From the NCBI RefSeq assembly GCF_000716605.1, contig NZ_JNXE01000009.1, positions 124,001 to 188,000 on the forward strand: a stretch of 64,000 nt of DNA, given 5' to 3'. Within the stretch, counting starts at the first letter, position 1. Each line of letters begins with the position of its first letter. The notes under the pieces are model-generated. The model saw only the letters and a program-made list of their open reading frames with translations. It was not told where the DNA came from and made no database searches. The DNA is from Streptomyces sp. NRRL F-525. Its GTDB lineage: Bacteria; Actinomycetota; Actinomycetes; Streptomycetales; Streptomycetaceae. This document shows positions 9,185 through 16,421 of the stretch, piece by piece. The translations under genes were made by a program, and so were the position numbers.

Positions 9185-9874
9185 ATGCGGGACGCGTACC
9201 ACGAGGAACTTGACTCGATCGGTGACGGTCTGGTGGAGATGGCCCGGCTGACCGGGTCGGCGATCGGACGCGCCACGACGGCCATCCTGGACTCCGACCT
9301 GAAGCTGGCCGAGAGCGTCATCGAGGCCGACAAGAAGGTCGACGATCTCCAGCACGACCTCGAAGCCCGGGCCATAGCCCTGCTGGCCCGGCAGCAGCCG
9401 GTGGCGACGGATCTGCGGATCGTCGTCACGTCGCTGCGCATGTCGGCCGACCTGGAGCGCTCCGGCGACCTCGCCCAGCACGTGGCGAAGCTCGCCCGGC
9501 TGCGCTTCCCCGACCGGGCCGTACCGCACGACCTGCACGCGACCATCCTGGAGATGGGCCAGCTCGCCCAGCGCCTGATGGCCAAGGCGGCCGAGGTCAT
9601 CATCACGAAGGACGTCGACCTCGCGCTCCAGCTGGAGCAGGACGACGACGCGATGGACCTCCTCCACCGCACGCTCTTCCAGCACCTGCTGGACGACAAG
9701 TGGAAGCACGGCATCGAGACCGCGGTCGACGTGACGCTGCTCGGCCGCTACTACGAGCGCTTCGCCGACCACGCGGTGTCGGTCGCGAAGCGCGTGGTGT
9801 TCCTGGTGACGGGCGAGCACGCGGACGAGCTGCAGCCGGACATCCAGCCGGTCACGGGGGCCGAGGGCGCGTAG
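9185..9874 (+). CDS. phoU: Phosphate signalling complex protein PhoU
   Basis: 229-aa all-helical PhoU, negative modulator of PhoR signalling. Both PhoU three-helix bundles are visible, with metal-site acidic motifs EADKKVDDLQHDLE (~45-58) and, in the second bundle, the Asp-rich EQDDDAMDLLHRTLF and YYERFADHAVSVAKRVVF. I chose the ATG at 9185 (MRDAYHEELD) because it matches PhoU N-termini and follows GGAGAGGG; an in-frame ATG at 9101 would add 28 unrelated residues and lies only 40 nt beyond the PHO box. Confidence 0.96.
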   Translation: MRDAYHEELDSIGDGLVEMARLTGSAIGRATTAILDSDLKLAESVIEADKKVDDLQHDLEARAIALLARQQPVATDLRIVVTSLRMSADLERSGDLAQHVAKLARLRFPDRAVPHDLHATILEMGQLAQRLMAKAAEVIITKDVDLALQLEQDDDAMDLLHRTLFQHLLDDKWKHGIETAVDVTLLGRYYERFADHAVSVAKRVVFLVTGEHADELQPDIQPVTGAEGA

Positions 9875-9892
9875 GCCCGGGGGTCTCCGGAA

Positions 9893-9949
9893 GCCGGGGT
9901 CATTTCTAACCACTGTCTCGGTCTGAGACTGGTTAGAAATGACCCCGGC
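9893..9949. terminator. Exceptionally long inverted repeat after phoU
   Basis: GCCGGGGTCATTTCTAACCA (9893-9912) pairs perfectly with 9930-9949 (20 bp). Inside, GTCTC (9915-9919) pairs with GAGAC (9925-9929), giving a 25-bp stem with a 2-nt bulge and a 5-nt loop. It starts 19 nt after the phoU stop. Most likely the phoU terminator, but the AT-rich TCATTTCTAACCA inside the arm is unusual for this genome. Confidence 0.7.
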
Positions 9950-10055
9950 CTGCGGAAGGTACCCGGGGGCTTGCGGGGGAAGCCTCAATGCGCCGTTGAT
10001 GCGCCCGGCGAAGCGGGCATCCAATGGGCACAGGCACCAGCCTCTAGGAGGACCC

Positions 10056-10211
10056 ATGGCCGAATCCCCCGCCACGACGCCGGACCCGACGCAGGAGCGC
10101 GAGACGCAGCAGCCCGCCGAGATCAAGAGCCTCCCGCTCTTCGGCGCCTGCGGCTGCGGTTCGGGCTGCGGCTGCGGGTGCCAGTCCGGCAATCCGTGCC
10201 AGTGCGGCTGA
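10056..10211 (+). CDS. Cys-rich 51-aa micropeptide
   Basis: A 51-aa protein starting MAESPATTPD. The acidic, Gln/Thr-rich first half leads to a C-terminal cluster of seven cysteines among glycines (GACGCGSGCGCGCQ, then NPCQCG). The ATG at 10056 follows a perfect AGGAGG at 10046-10051. The Cys pattern suggests metal binding (metallothionein-like); this is inference. It sits just before a DUF4242 protein whose S. coelicolor counterpart is reported to bind nickel, which supports a metal theme. A terminator hairpin follows. Confidence 0.8.
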   Translation: MAESPATTPDPTQERETQQPAEIKSLPLFGACGCGSGCGCGCQSGNPCQCG

Positions 10212-10228
10212 CCGCCGCCCATTCCAGG

Positions 10229-10260
10229 AGGGGCCCCGGTGCTACGGCGCCGGGGCCCCT
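10229..10260 (+). terminator. Terminator after the Cys-rich micropeptide gene
   Basis: 11-bp perfect stem AGGGGCCCCGG / CCGGGGCCCCT with a 10-nt loop, 17 nt after the stop codon. Confidence 0.8.
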
Positions 10261-10321
10261 TCGTCGTGCCGCGAGCGGCGTACGGGCGCAGCATGGAGGG
10301 AACGGAAGGAGGTGCGCGGTC

Positions 10322-10570
10322 ATGGCTCAGTACATGGACGTACACCACGGGATGAAGGGCATCACGGCCGACCAGTTGATGGAGGCCCACAAGGCGGACC
10401 TCGCCGTGGAGAAGGACGAGGGTGTCCACTTCGAGCGGGCCTGGGCGGATCCGGAGAGCGGGACCGTCTACTGCCTGTCGGAGGCGCCGTCGCCCGAAGC
10501 GGTCCAGCGCGTCCACGAGCGCGCGGGGCACCGGGCGGACGAGGTGCACGCGGTGCCGTACTCGATCTGA
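10322..10570 (+). CDS. DUF4242 protein, SCO4226-like (nickel-binding family)
   Basis: 82-aa protein of the DUF4242 ferredoxin-like (alpha/beta barrel dimer) family: MAQYMDVHHGMKGITADQL … HFERAWADPESGTVYCLSEAPS … VHAVPYSI. Length and sequence fit the S. coelicolor nickel-responsive protein SCO4226, known from a crystal structure (from memory). The ATG at 10322 follows GGAAGGAGGTG. N-terminal histidines and the Cys of TVYCLSE are candidate ligands. Located close to phoU as in S. coelicolor. Confidence 0.88.
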   Translation: MAQYMDVHHGMKGITADQLMEAHKADLAVEKDEGVHFERAWADPESGTVYCLSEAPSPEAVQRVHERAGHRADEVHAVPYSI

Positions 10571-10681
10571 ACCGGCAGGACCGTCCGAGTCCTTGGTGCT
10601 GTTTGGGCAAAGGGTTCGGCATCGACAGTTCAACAGTCTTGTCCTGTGCATGTCTCACTCGATGAGATGCGCGGAGACCTA

Positions 10682-10706
10682 TTCGCCCGGCTGACGGCCG
10701 GGCGAA
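10682..10706 (+). promoter_or_regulatory. Hairpin in the leader of the sedolisin gene
   Basis: 10-bp perfect stem TTCGCCCGGC / GCCGGGCGAA with a 5-nt loop, ending 24 nt before the ATG of the S53 peptidase. Being this close to the start codon it may affect mRNA stability or translation, or mark the end of upstream transcription. Confidence 0.5.
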
Positions 10707-10730
10707 CTCCGCAGCACTCAGGGGGGATTC

Positions 10731-12107
10731 ATGCGCATAGCCCGCACGAGACTGAACATCGCCGCTGCCACGGCCGCCTCCGCCGGCCTCGCCGTCGCCG
10801 CGCTGGCGACCGCGCCGGTGGCCGGTGTCGCCGGCGCCGCGCCCGCCGCCGTACCGCAGACGAAGGCGATCCCCGCGATCACCGGACACACCCTCGCGCG
10901 CGACGTGCCCACCCCGCTCACCAGCGCGGAGTGCGAGGCCAAGTGGCAGATCGCCTGTTACAACCCGCTGCAGTACCGCACCGCGTACAACCTCAACTCC
11001 CTTTACAAGAAGGGCATTACGGGCAAGGGACGGACGATCGTCATCGTGGACTCGTTCGGTTCGCCGACGATCCAGCACGATCTCGACACGTACAGCAAGC
11101 AGTTCGGCATCCACAGCGCCAAGGTGAACGTCGTCAAGTGGGGCAAGGTCCCGGTCTTCGACCCGACGAACGCCGACATGACCGGCTGGGCCGGTGAGAC
11201 GACCCTGGACGTCGAGATGGCGCACGCGGTCGCGCCCGACGCGAAGATCGTGCTGGTGGAGACGGCGGTGGCCGAGACCGAGGGCGTCACCGGGCTGCCG
11301 GAGATGATGGACGCCGAGAAGTACCTGATCGACCACGGTGTCGGCGACGTCATCACGCAGAGCTTCGGCGCCACCGAGAACACCTTCCCCGGCTTCGACC
11401 AGGGCGACTTCTCCAGCATCAAGAAGCTGCGCTACGCCTTCGAGGCCGCCAACCGCAAGCACGTGACCGTCCTCGCCTCCTCCGGCGACGGCGGCGCCAC
11501 CGACTACAACGCGGACGGCTCGGCCTTCTACGACAAGCCCGTCAACTCCTGGCCCTCTTCGGACCCGTTGGTCACGTCGATCGGCGGCACGCAGCTGCAC
11601 CTGGACGCCAAGGGCGACCGCGTCACGCCGGACAGCGTCTACAACGACTACGGCGCGGGCGGCGGCGGCCAGTCCCACGTGTTCGCCCGCCCGTCCTTCC
11701 AGAACGGCGTGAAGAGCATCGTCGGCACCCAGCGCGCCACCCCCGACGTGTCGATGGCCGCCGCGGTCAACGGCGGCGCCTGGGTCTACTCCAGCTACGA
11801 CCCGACGGCCGTCGGCTGGGACGTCTACGGCGGCACGAGCGAGGCCAGCCCGCTCTTCTCGGGCATCATCGCCCTCGCGGACCAGGCGGCGGGGCACCGG
11901 GTCGGCAACATCAACTCGGCGCTGTACGCGCTCGCGAAGCACGGCGCCAAGGGCAACGGCATCGTCGACGTGAACGACGGCACGAACAACACGTACGCGG
12001 GCGTGACCGGTTACACGGCGGTCGACGGCTACGACATGGCGACGGGCGTCGGCACGGTGGACGCGCTGCGCTTCGTCCCGGCGCTGGCGCGGGCGAGCCG
12101 ACGCTGA
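10731..12107 (+). CDS. Secreted S53 family peptidase (sedolisin)
   Basis: 458-aa exported serine-carboxyl peptidase. A Sec-type signal peptide (~1-38, Ala-rich, ending GAAPAA) is followed by a short pro-region with SAECEAKWQIACYNPLQYRTAYNL. The catalytic Glu and Asp lie in GETTLDVEMAHAVAPDA; the oxyanion region is ASSGDGGATDYN; the catalytic Ser is in the hallmark GGTSEASP; Asp/Gly calcium-site residues are near the C-terminus (DGYDMATGVGTVDAL). The pro-domain is shorter than in classical pro-kumamolisins. It probably acts on extracellular peptides. It is a single-gene unit ended by a strong terminator. Confidence 0.93.
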   Translation: MRIARTRLNIAAATAASAGLAVAALATAPVAGVAGAAPAAVPQTKAIPAITGHTLARDVPTPLTSAECEAKWQIACYNPLQYRTAYNLNSLYKKGITGKGRTIVIVDSFGSPTIQHDLDTYSKQFGIHSAKVNVVKWGKVPVFDPTNADMTGWAGETTLDVEMAHAVAPDAKIVLVETAVAETEGVTGLPEMMDAEKYLIDHGVGDVITQSFGATENTFPGFDQGDFSSIKKLRYAFEAANRKHVTVLASSGDGGATDYNADGSAFYDKPVNSWPSSDPLVTSIGGTQLHLDAKGDRVTPDSVYNDYGAGGGGQSHVFARPSFQNGVKSIVGTQRATPDVSMAAAVNGGAWVYSSYDPTAVGWDVYGGTSEASPLFSGIIALADQAAGHRVGNINSALYALAKHGAKGNGIVDVNDGTNNTYAGVTGYTAVDGYDMATGVGTVDALRFVPALARASRR

Positions 12108-12128
12108 CCCATCCCATCCCATCGTGAG

Positions 12129-12157
12129 ACGGCCCAGGTGCAACACACCTGGGCCGT
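12129..12157. terminator. Bidirectional terminator, sedolisin / proline-rich membrane protein
   Basis: 12-bp perfect stem ACGGCCCAGGTG / CACCTGGGCCGT with a 5-nt loop (CAACA) between convergent genes. Confidence 0.85.
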
Positions 12158-12183
12158 CCGCCTGTTCACACGCTTCAGCTGCT

Positions 12184-12669
12184 TCAGACGCTGATGGACT
12201 GGGCGTAGCCGACCTGGTTGAGGACGTACACGACCTGGTCGCGGGACTGCACCGGGATCATCGTGGCGTGGTGCCGACCGCCACTGTTGACACTGACCTG
12301 TACGAAACCGGTGGTGACGCGTTCCTTCATCAGGAGGAACAGCAGCCCGACGAAACAGAGCAGGAAGAACACGACCGCCAGCACGATCGCGTGCGGCGGA
12401 ATCCGCTCCTCCGTACGGGACATGTCCGTGGCCGTCCACACCGCGCCCCTGAGCGGCATCGACCCGGCCGGGCTCACGATGGTGTCACCGTTGACCGCGA
12501 TGTCGCCGAGGGTCAACAGCGGGGCGGCGAAGGCCGGTTGTGGCTGCTGCCCGTACGGCTGCGGCACGGCCTGCGGGTATCCGTAGACGGGACCCGGGGT
12601 GGAGTAGGGGTTCTGGCCGGGCTTTCCGGGCGGCTGTTCCGGAGGTGGGCCGGGGTACTGGTTCGCCAT
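12184..12669 (-). CDS. Proline-rich single-pass membrane protein, unknown
   Basis: 161 aa. The N-terminal ~45 residues are Pro/Gly/Gln/Tyr-rich (MANQYPGPPPEQPPGKP), a region around 50-75 follows, a strong transmembrane helix lies at ~97-116 (AIVLAVVFFLLCFVGLLFLL), and a basic C-terminal domain ends YAQSISV. The ATG at 12669 follows GGGGGGAAGAG at a good distance. Such cytoplasmic P/G/Q-rich N-termini occur in many streptomycete envelope proteins. No enzymatic motif seen; function unknown. Confidence 0.8.
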   Translation of the reverse strand: MANQYPGPPPEQPPGKPGQNPYSTPGPVYGYPQAVPQPYGQQPQPAFAAPLLTLGDIAVNGDTIVSPAGSMPLRGAVWTATDMSRTEERIPPHAIVLAVVFFLLCFVGLLFLLMKERVTTGFVQVSVNSGGRHHATMIPVQSRDQVVYVLNQVGYAQSISV

Positions 12670-12764
12670 GGGTGCTCTTCCCCCCGAGAGTGCGTGTGGA
12701 CGTTCATCCTCCCGCCCGGTCACGTCCCGTATCTACGTAATGACAAGAAATAACCGGGCCGGGG

Positions 12765-13556
12765 TCACTTCACGTCGATGTAGTCGGCCGAGGCGGTCGT
12801 CGGCGGGGTGAGGCTCGTGCCCGCGAAGTCGTAGCGGTACGCGCCGTCCGCCGTCGCCCTCACGGTGGACGTGGCCCAGCCGTTCCGGTTGGTCTTGAGC
12901 TTCTTCAGGGTGACGAAGGGGCCGGTCGTGCCCTTGCGGTACTGGAGCAGTACCTGGTGCCCGATGAGGGGCGCGTTCTTCCTCAGCTCCCAACTGGCCA
13001 CCGTCGCGCGGGCCTTGACCGTGATGTTCGCGCCCTTCTTCACCGGGTCCGGCGTGACGACGGTCTGGGACAGGTACGTCTGGCGCTTGATGCGCGCGAA
13101 GTAGGCGCCCTCCCCGTGGGTGACGTTTCCGGCGCCGTCGACGGCCACGGGGGTCATGTACCAGAGCCCGGCGAGGGCGTTGCTGCGGAGGTTGACGTTC
13201 GGGTCGGCGGTCACGAGGGCCTCGCAGTAGGAGGTGAGTTCGTTGATCTCGTGGCACTGGGCGGACCCGACGATGACCCCGTCGGCCTTCGCCCGCTCCT
13301 CCCCGTGCCACAGCTCGAACGACACACTCTTGACGCCGGACGGGTCACTGACCGTCGCGGAGACCGAGAACACCCGCTTCTTGGCGGCCTCGACGCCGAC
13401 GGTGTAGTCGAGGTTGTGGTTGACGTCGATGTTCACGAACGTCGTGGCCGACTCGTCCTGGGCGGCCCCGGCGGCCGGAAGTGCGAGAGCGGTGACGGCC
13501 AGGCCCGCGCTGAGTGCGGCGGCGGTCACGGCGGTCACAGCGGTACGTCTGCGCAT
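12765..13556 (-). CDS. Secreted protein with Ig-like repeats, unknown
   Basis: 263-aa exported protein. The signal peptide MRRRTAVTAVTAAALSAGLA … ALPAAGAAQ starts at the ATG at 13556, preceded by GGGGGAAACC. The mature part is beta-rich: a first Ig-like module (SVSATVSDPSGVKSVSFEL) with two cysteines (SAQCHEINELTSYCEALV), then a second (VKKGANITVKARATVASWEL) ending in HQVLLQYRKGTTGPF and YRYDFAGTS. The second resembles bacterial surface 'calcium-binding/Ig' repeats that sense or pack in the wall. No catalytic motif; function unknown. Confidence 0.8.
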   Translation of the reverse strand: MRRRTAVTAVTAAALSAGLAVTALALPAAGAAQDESATTFVNIDVNHNLDYTVGVEAAKKRVFSVSATVSDPSGVKSVSFELWHGEERAKADGVIVGSAQCHEINELTSYCEALVTADPNVNLRSNALAGLWYMTPVAVDGAGNVTHGEGAYFARIKRQTYLSQTVVTPDPVKKGANITVKARATVASWELRKNAPLIGHQVLLQYRKGTTGPFVTLKKLKTNRNGWATSTVRATADGAYRYDFAGTSLTPPTTASADYIDVK

Positions 13557-13931
13557 GGTGTGGTTTCCCCCCACGGGTGATGCGTCGAGTGGTGACTTCA
13601 TCCGCATCAGACAGAGGAGGTGCGGGGGAGGTTGCCCTTGACGACCGGGCGACCCCATCACTTCATCCCGGCTTGGCCATGGGTTGGCGGGACCGGCGGC
13701 CGACGGCCACCTCGGCGCTCGGCGTCCGTGTGGCGTCGGAATCGGATCGGAAGCGGATGGTGGCTACCCGCGGAAGCGGCGGGAGCGGTGCACTGGGGTC
13801 CGGTGAGGCCGGGTGGCGGTGGCGGGCCAGGAACCGGTGGGCGAGGCCGCATGGGGGAGCCGGAGATGCGGAGGAACCTGTCGGCGCGGGGGCTGGACGC
13901 CCACAACTGCCCGGTCTCACCTCGGAGTTGG
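13557..13931. other. Intergenic region upstream of the secreted Ig-like protein
   Basis: 375 nt between the start of the secreted protein and the stop of the SARP-macro gene. I find no credible coding sequence or hairpin; it probably contains the promoter of the secreted protein. Confidence 0.4.
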
Positions 13932-15317
13932 TCACTCCGCCCGGTCGTCCAGGTCCGGGACCAGTTCGTGGAAGCGCCGTTCGACCGGGGAGAGATCGGT
14001 GCTGGCCAGGTCCTCCGGGCGGATGACTATGCGGAGTTCGGGTGTGAGCGCGGGGTGCAGCCGGCACGCGGCGATGAACGAGTCGACGATCAGGCCCACG
14101 AGCTGGCCGCGGTCGAGGTCCGTCACCCGGGCCAGCCCGGAGCCGACGAGCGGGACGGCGACCGGTCTGAACAGGCCGTGCACGGCCACCGAGGCCCAGA
14201 GCTGGTCCAGGCTCGCGCGCAGATCCTCGTTCCCGGACCTGGCCACCAGGTCGTTGCCGAGCCGCGAGTAGGCGACCGCGAAGATCCGGCGGCCGTCGAC
14301 GGGTACGGCGACGGTCGTCCCCACCGGGTAACGGACCCGCCGGCCACGGGGCTTGGCCCGTGCGCTCTCCGTGCCGACGGCCCGCACCGTACGCAGCCCG
14401 GCCTTCAGCTTCTCGTCCAGCAGCCGGCGCCGGCCGCCGAAGAGCCGGTCGACCAGCTGGCTCTGCACACTGTCGCGGCTGATGACGATGTCCTGGTCGG
14501 TCTCCGTGTCGAACGTGTCGGTGAAGCCGACCACCAGATTGCAGTCCGTCTGCTCGAACAAGTCGCCCCGGACCAGGACGACATCGGCCCGCTGGCCGGC
14601 CAACGGGACTCTGTGGCGCAGCAGTTCGGCACCGTGGCGGGCGCGGAGCGCGGCGCGCAGGGTGTCCAGGACGCGGGCGGCGTCGAGGTCGTCGGGGTGG
14701 TCGCGGACGATCAGCTCGGCGACCGGCAGCGCGAGGTCGGGGCGGCCCAAGTCGGCCTGCACGCGCACCAGTTCGCGCCGGGCGGAGTCCAGCAGGGCGG
14801 TGAGGCGGCGGATGAAGGGGTCCGCGAAGTTCTCGCCGTTGACCTCGGCCAGCGGTCTGCCCCGGACCAGGGCCAGCGCCTCGGCCAGCTCATGGGCGGC
14901 GGTCGCGGGCGGGGCGAGCAGCGCGCTGCCGACGACCGCCGTGAACCGCGCGCTGTCCAGCTCCTCGGGCCGCAGCACCAGGCGGTAGGCGGTCTCCGGG
15001 CCGTGCACGGTGACCTGCTGCTCGGTGCGCAGGACGCGGGCGGCGGTGCCGTCCTGGACGGGGTCGAGCGCGCGCCGCAGTTCCAGGACGCGCTTCTGCA
15101 CCTCGTTGCGATTGCGCTGGTCCAGATGGCGCGGGCCGTCCGCCAACCCCCATACGTCCCGGCGCAGTTGACGCACCGGCACGGCCTCGCCCTCGGCGGC
15201 CACCAGGCGGACCAGCAGCCGGGTGGTCAGCGGTGTCAGCCGGACCGGGATCCCGTCGACGTCGAGCCGGACCGGCCCCAGCACTCTGACCTGAATGCGC
15301 ACTCGTCCATCGGCCAC
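13932..15317 (-). CDS. SARP-type regulator fused to a ThsA-type macro domain
   Basis: 461-aa protein with three parts. Residues 1-85 are an OmpR-like winged helix as in SARPs (VRIQVRVLGPVRLDV; RRDVWGL; NEVQKRVLELRRAL). Residues ~118-238 are a BTAD bundle (FTAVVGSALL … LARVRGRP-like … VQADLGRPDLALPVAELIV). Residues ~247-455 are a macro-like domain of the DUF6430/ThsA type, with LVVGFTDTFDT (~261), AVAYSRLGNDLVA (~347) and the nucleotide loop PLVGSGLAR (~389-397). The start is GTG at 15317. It is divergent from a membrane-anchored copy of the same macro domain. Inference: a transcription factor that senses an ADP-ribose-like signal. The DNA target is unknown. ATP-binding (NB-ARC) domains of large SARPs are absent. 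Confidence 0.8.
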   Translation of the reverse strand: MADGRVRIQVRVLGPVRLDVDGIPVRLTPLTTRLLVRLVAAEGEAVPVRQLRRDVWGLADGPRHLDQRNRNEVQKRVLELRRALDPVQDGTAARVLRTEQQVTVHGPETAYRLVLRPEELDSARFTAVVGSALLAPPATAAHELAEALALVRGRPLAEVNGENFADPFIRRLTALLDSARRELVRVQADLGRPDLALPVAELIVRDHPDDLDAARVLDTLRAALRARHGAELLRHRVPLAGQRADVVLVRGDLFEQTDCNLVVGFTDTFDTETDQDIVISRDSVQSQLVDRLFGGRRRLLDEKLKAGLRTVRAVGTESARAKPRGRRVRYPVGTTVAVPVDGRRIFAVAYSRLGNDLVARSGNEDLRASLDQLWASVAVHGLFRPVAVPLVGSGLARVTDLDRGQLVGLIVDSFIAACRLHPALTPELRIVIRPEDLASTDLSPVERRFHELVPDLDDRAE

Positions 15318-15421
15318 CCGCGTCGCCCCCGCCGCGTTCCTGTGTCGCTGTGTCGCCCTGCTTCATCACTCTGCGTCACCGAGAAGTGACCAGCAGATTA
15401 TCATGATGTCCTGGAGGAACC

Positions 15422-16306
15422 GTGTTTTCTCGATTTCTGCGGTTCTACGGCACCGGACGTGCACGCAGGATTTTCGCGCGCAGCACGATGGTGGCTTTCG
15501 GCGGAATATCCGCGGTCCTTCAGTTCGTCGGGCAGTTCTTCCCCCGCAGCTTTCCCGATCCCGGCACGGTCACGGTGGTGTCCGTGACCGCCTGCCTGCT
15601 GTGGGGGCTGGGCCAGGCGCGTCCGGTGCCGCGGGTGGAGCAGGTGTTCCGGCGCCCCGACCTCACGGTGGTCGTCGAGGCGGGCGACGTGTTCGACCAG
15701 CCGGCGCATCTCGTCGTCGGGTTCTGCGACACCTTCGACACCGCGTCGGCCGCCGGCGAGGTCATCAACGCGGCCAGTGTGCAAGGGCAGTTGCTGCTCC
15801 GCCGGTACGAGGGTGACGTACGGCGGCTGGACGCGGAACTGGCCGCGGCGCTCGCCGGCGTGGCGCCGGTCGGGCGGGAGGAGCGGGAGCGCAAGCCGCT
15901 GGGCAAGCTGGACCGGTATCCGCTCGGCACGGTGGCGGTCCTGGGCGCCCGGCCGAGGCTGGTGTTCGGCGTCGCGTACAGCCGTATCGGCAACGACTGC
16001 GTGGCCGCGTCCAGTGTGGAGGACCTCTGGCTCGGGCTCGGCCGGCTGTGGGACGCGCTGCACCGGCATGCCCAACTGGAGGCGGTGGCCATGCCGTTGG
16101 TCGGATCGGGGCTGTCCCGGCTGGACCATCTCGACCAGGACAGTCTGCTGCGGCTGATCCTGATGTCGTTCGTCGCGCGGTCCCGGGAGGGCGCGGTCTG
16201 CCGGGAGTTGCGGGTGGTGGTGCGGCCCGCCGATCTGGAGCGGATCGATCTGCGGGAGGTGGGGGCGTTCCTGAGGGTTCTGGCGTCGGGACTGGACCGC
16301 GTATAG
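15422..16306 (+). CDS. Membrane-anchored ThsA-type macro-domain protein (Thoeris II ThsA-like)
   Basis: 294 aa; GTG start at 15422 after CTGGAGG. Two transmembrane helices at ~21-40 (STMVAFGGISAVLQFVGQFF) and ~47-64, then a DUF6430/ThsA-type macro domain (~78-290): LVVGFCDTFDT, VFGVAYSRIGNDCVA, AMPLVGSGLSR. It is clearly paralogous to the C-terminal domain of the divergent SARP fusion. TM-TM-macro is the architecture of the type II Thoeris effector ThsA, which is activated by a TIR-made ADP-ribose derivative and damages the membrane (family knowledge). A TIR-like gene is convergent. The 3' end carries a tandem duplication that includes the stop codon. The effector role is inferred. Confidence 0.82.
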   Translation: MFSRFLRFYGTGRARRIFARSTMVAFGGISAVLQFVGQFFPRSFPDPGTVTVVSVTACLLWGLGQARPVPRVEQVFRRPDLTVVVEAGDVFDQPAHLVVGFCDTFDTASAAGEVINAASVQGQLLLRRYEGDVRRLDAELAAALAGVAPVGREERERKPLGKLDRYPLGTVAVLGARPRLVFGVAYSRIGNDCVAASSVEDLWLGLGRLWDALHRHAQLEAVAMPLVGSGLSRLDHLDQDSLLRLILMSFVARSREGAVCRELRVVVRPADLERIDLREVGAFLRVLASGLDRV

Positions 16307-16329
16307 AAGTCGGGACTGGACCGCGTATA
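16285..16329 (+). repeat. 24-nt tandem duplication across the stop codon of the TM-macro gene
   Basis: A unit starting GTCGGGACTGGACCGCGTAT at 16285 is repeated from 16309, a 24-nt period with 21 nt conserved. The first copy contains the TAG stop (16304-16306). A run of eight A residues follows the second copy. It looks like a recent slippage event. Confidence 0.85.
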
Positions 16330-16357
16330 AAAAAAAGGGGGACGGTCGGCATGCGAA

Positions 16358-16390
16358 AAAAGGGGACGGCTCCCGCGCCCGTCCCCTTTT
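16358..16390. terminator. Bidirectional terminator between TM-macro and TIR genes
   Basis: 12-bp perfect stem AAAAGGGGACGG / CCGTCCCCTTTT with a 9-nt loop. The A-run on one side and T-run on the other make it a true intrinsic terminator for both convergent transcripts. Confidence 0.88.
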
Positions 16391-16421
16391 CTCCCCGGTT
16401 CCCTTCCGGTTCGTTTGCGGT

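Noticed and set aside
13658..13906. 82-codon frame upstream of the secreted Ig-like protein
   Set aside because: Pro/Arg-rich composition without a start site; likely chance open frame in GC-rich DNA.
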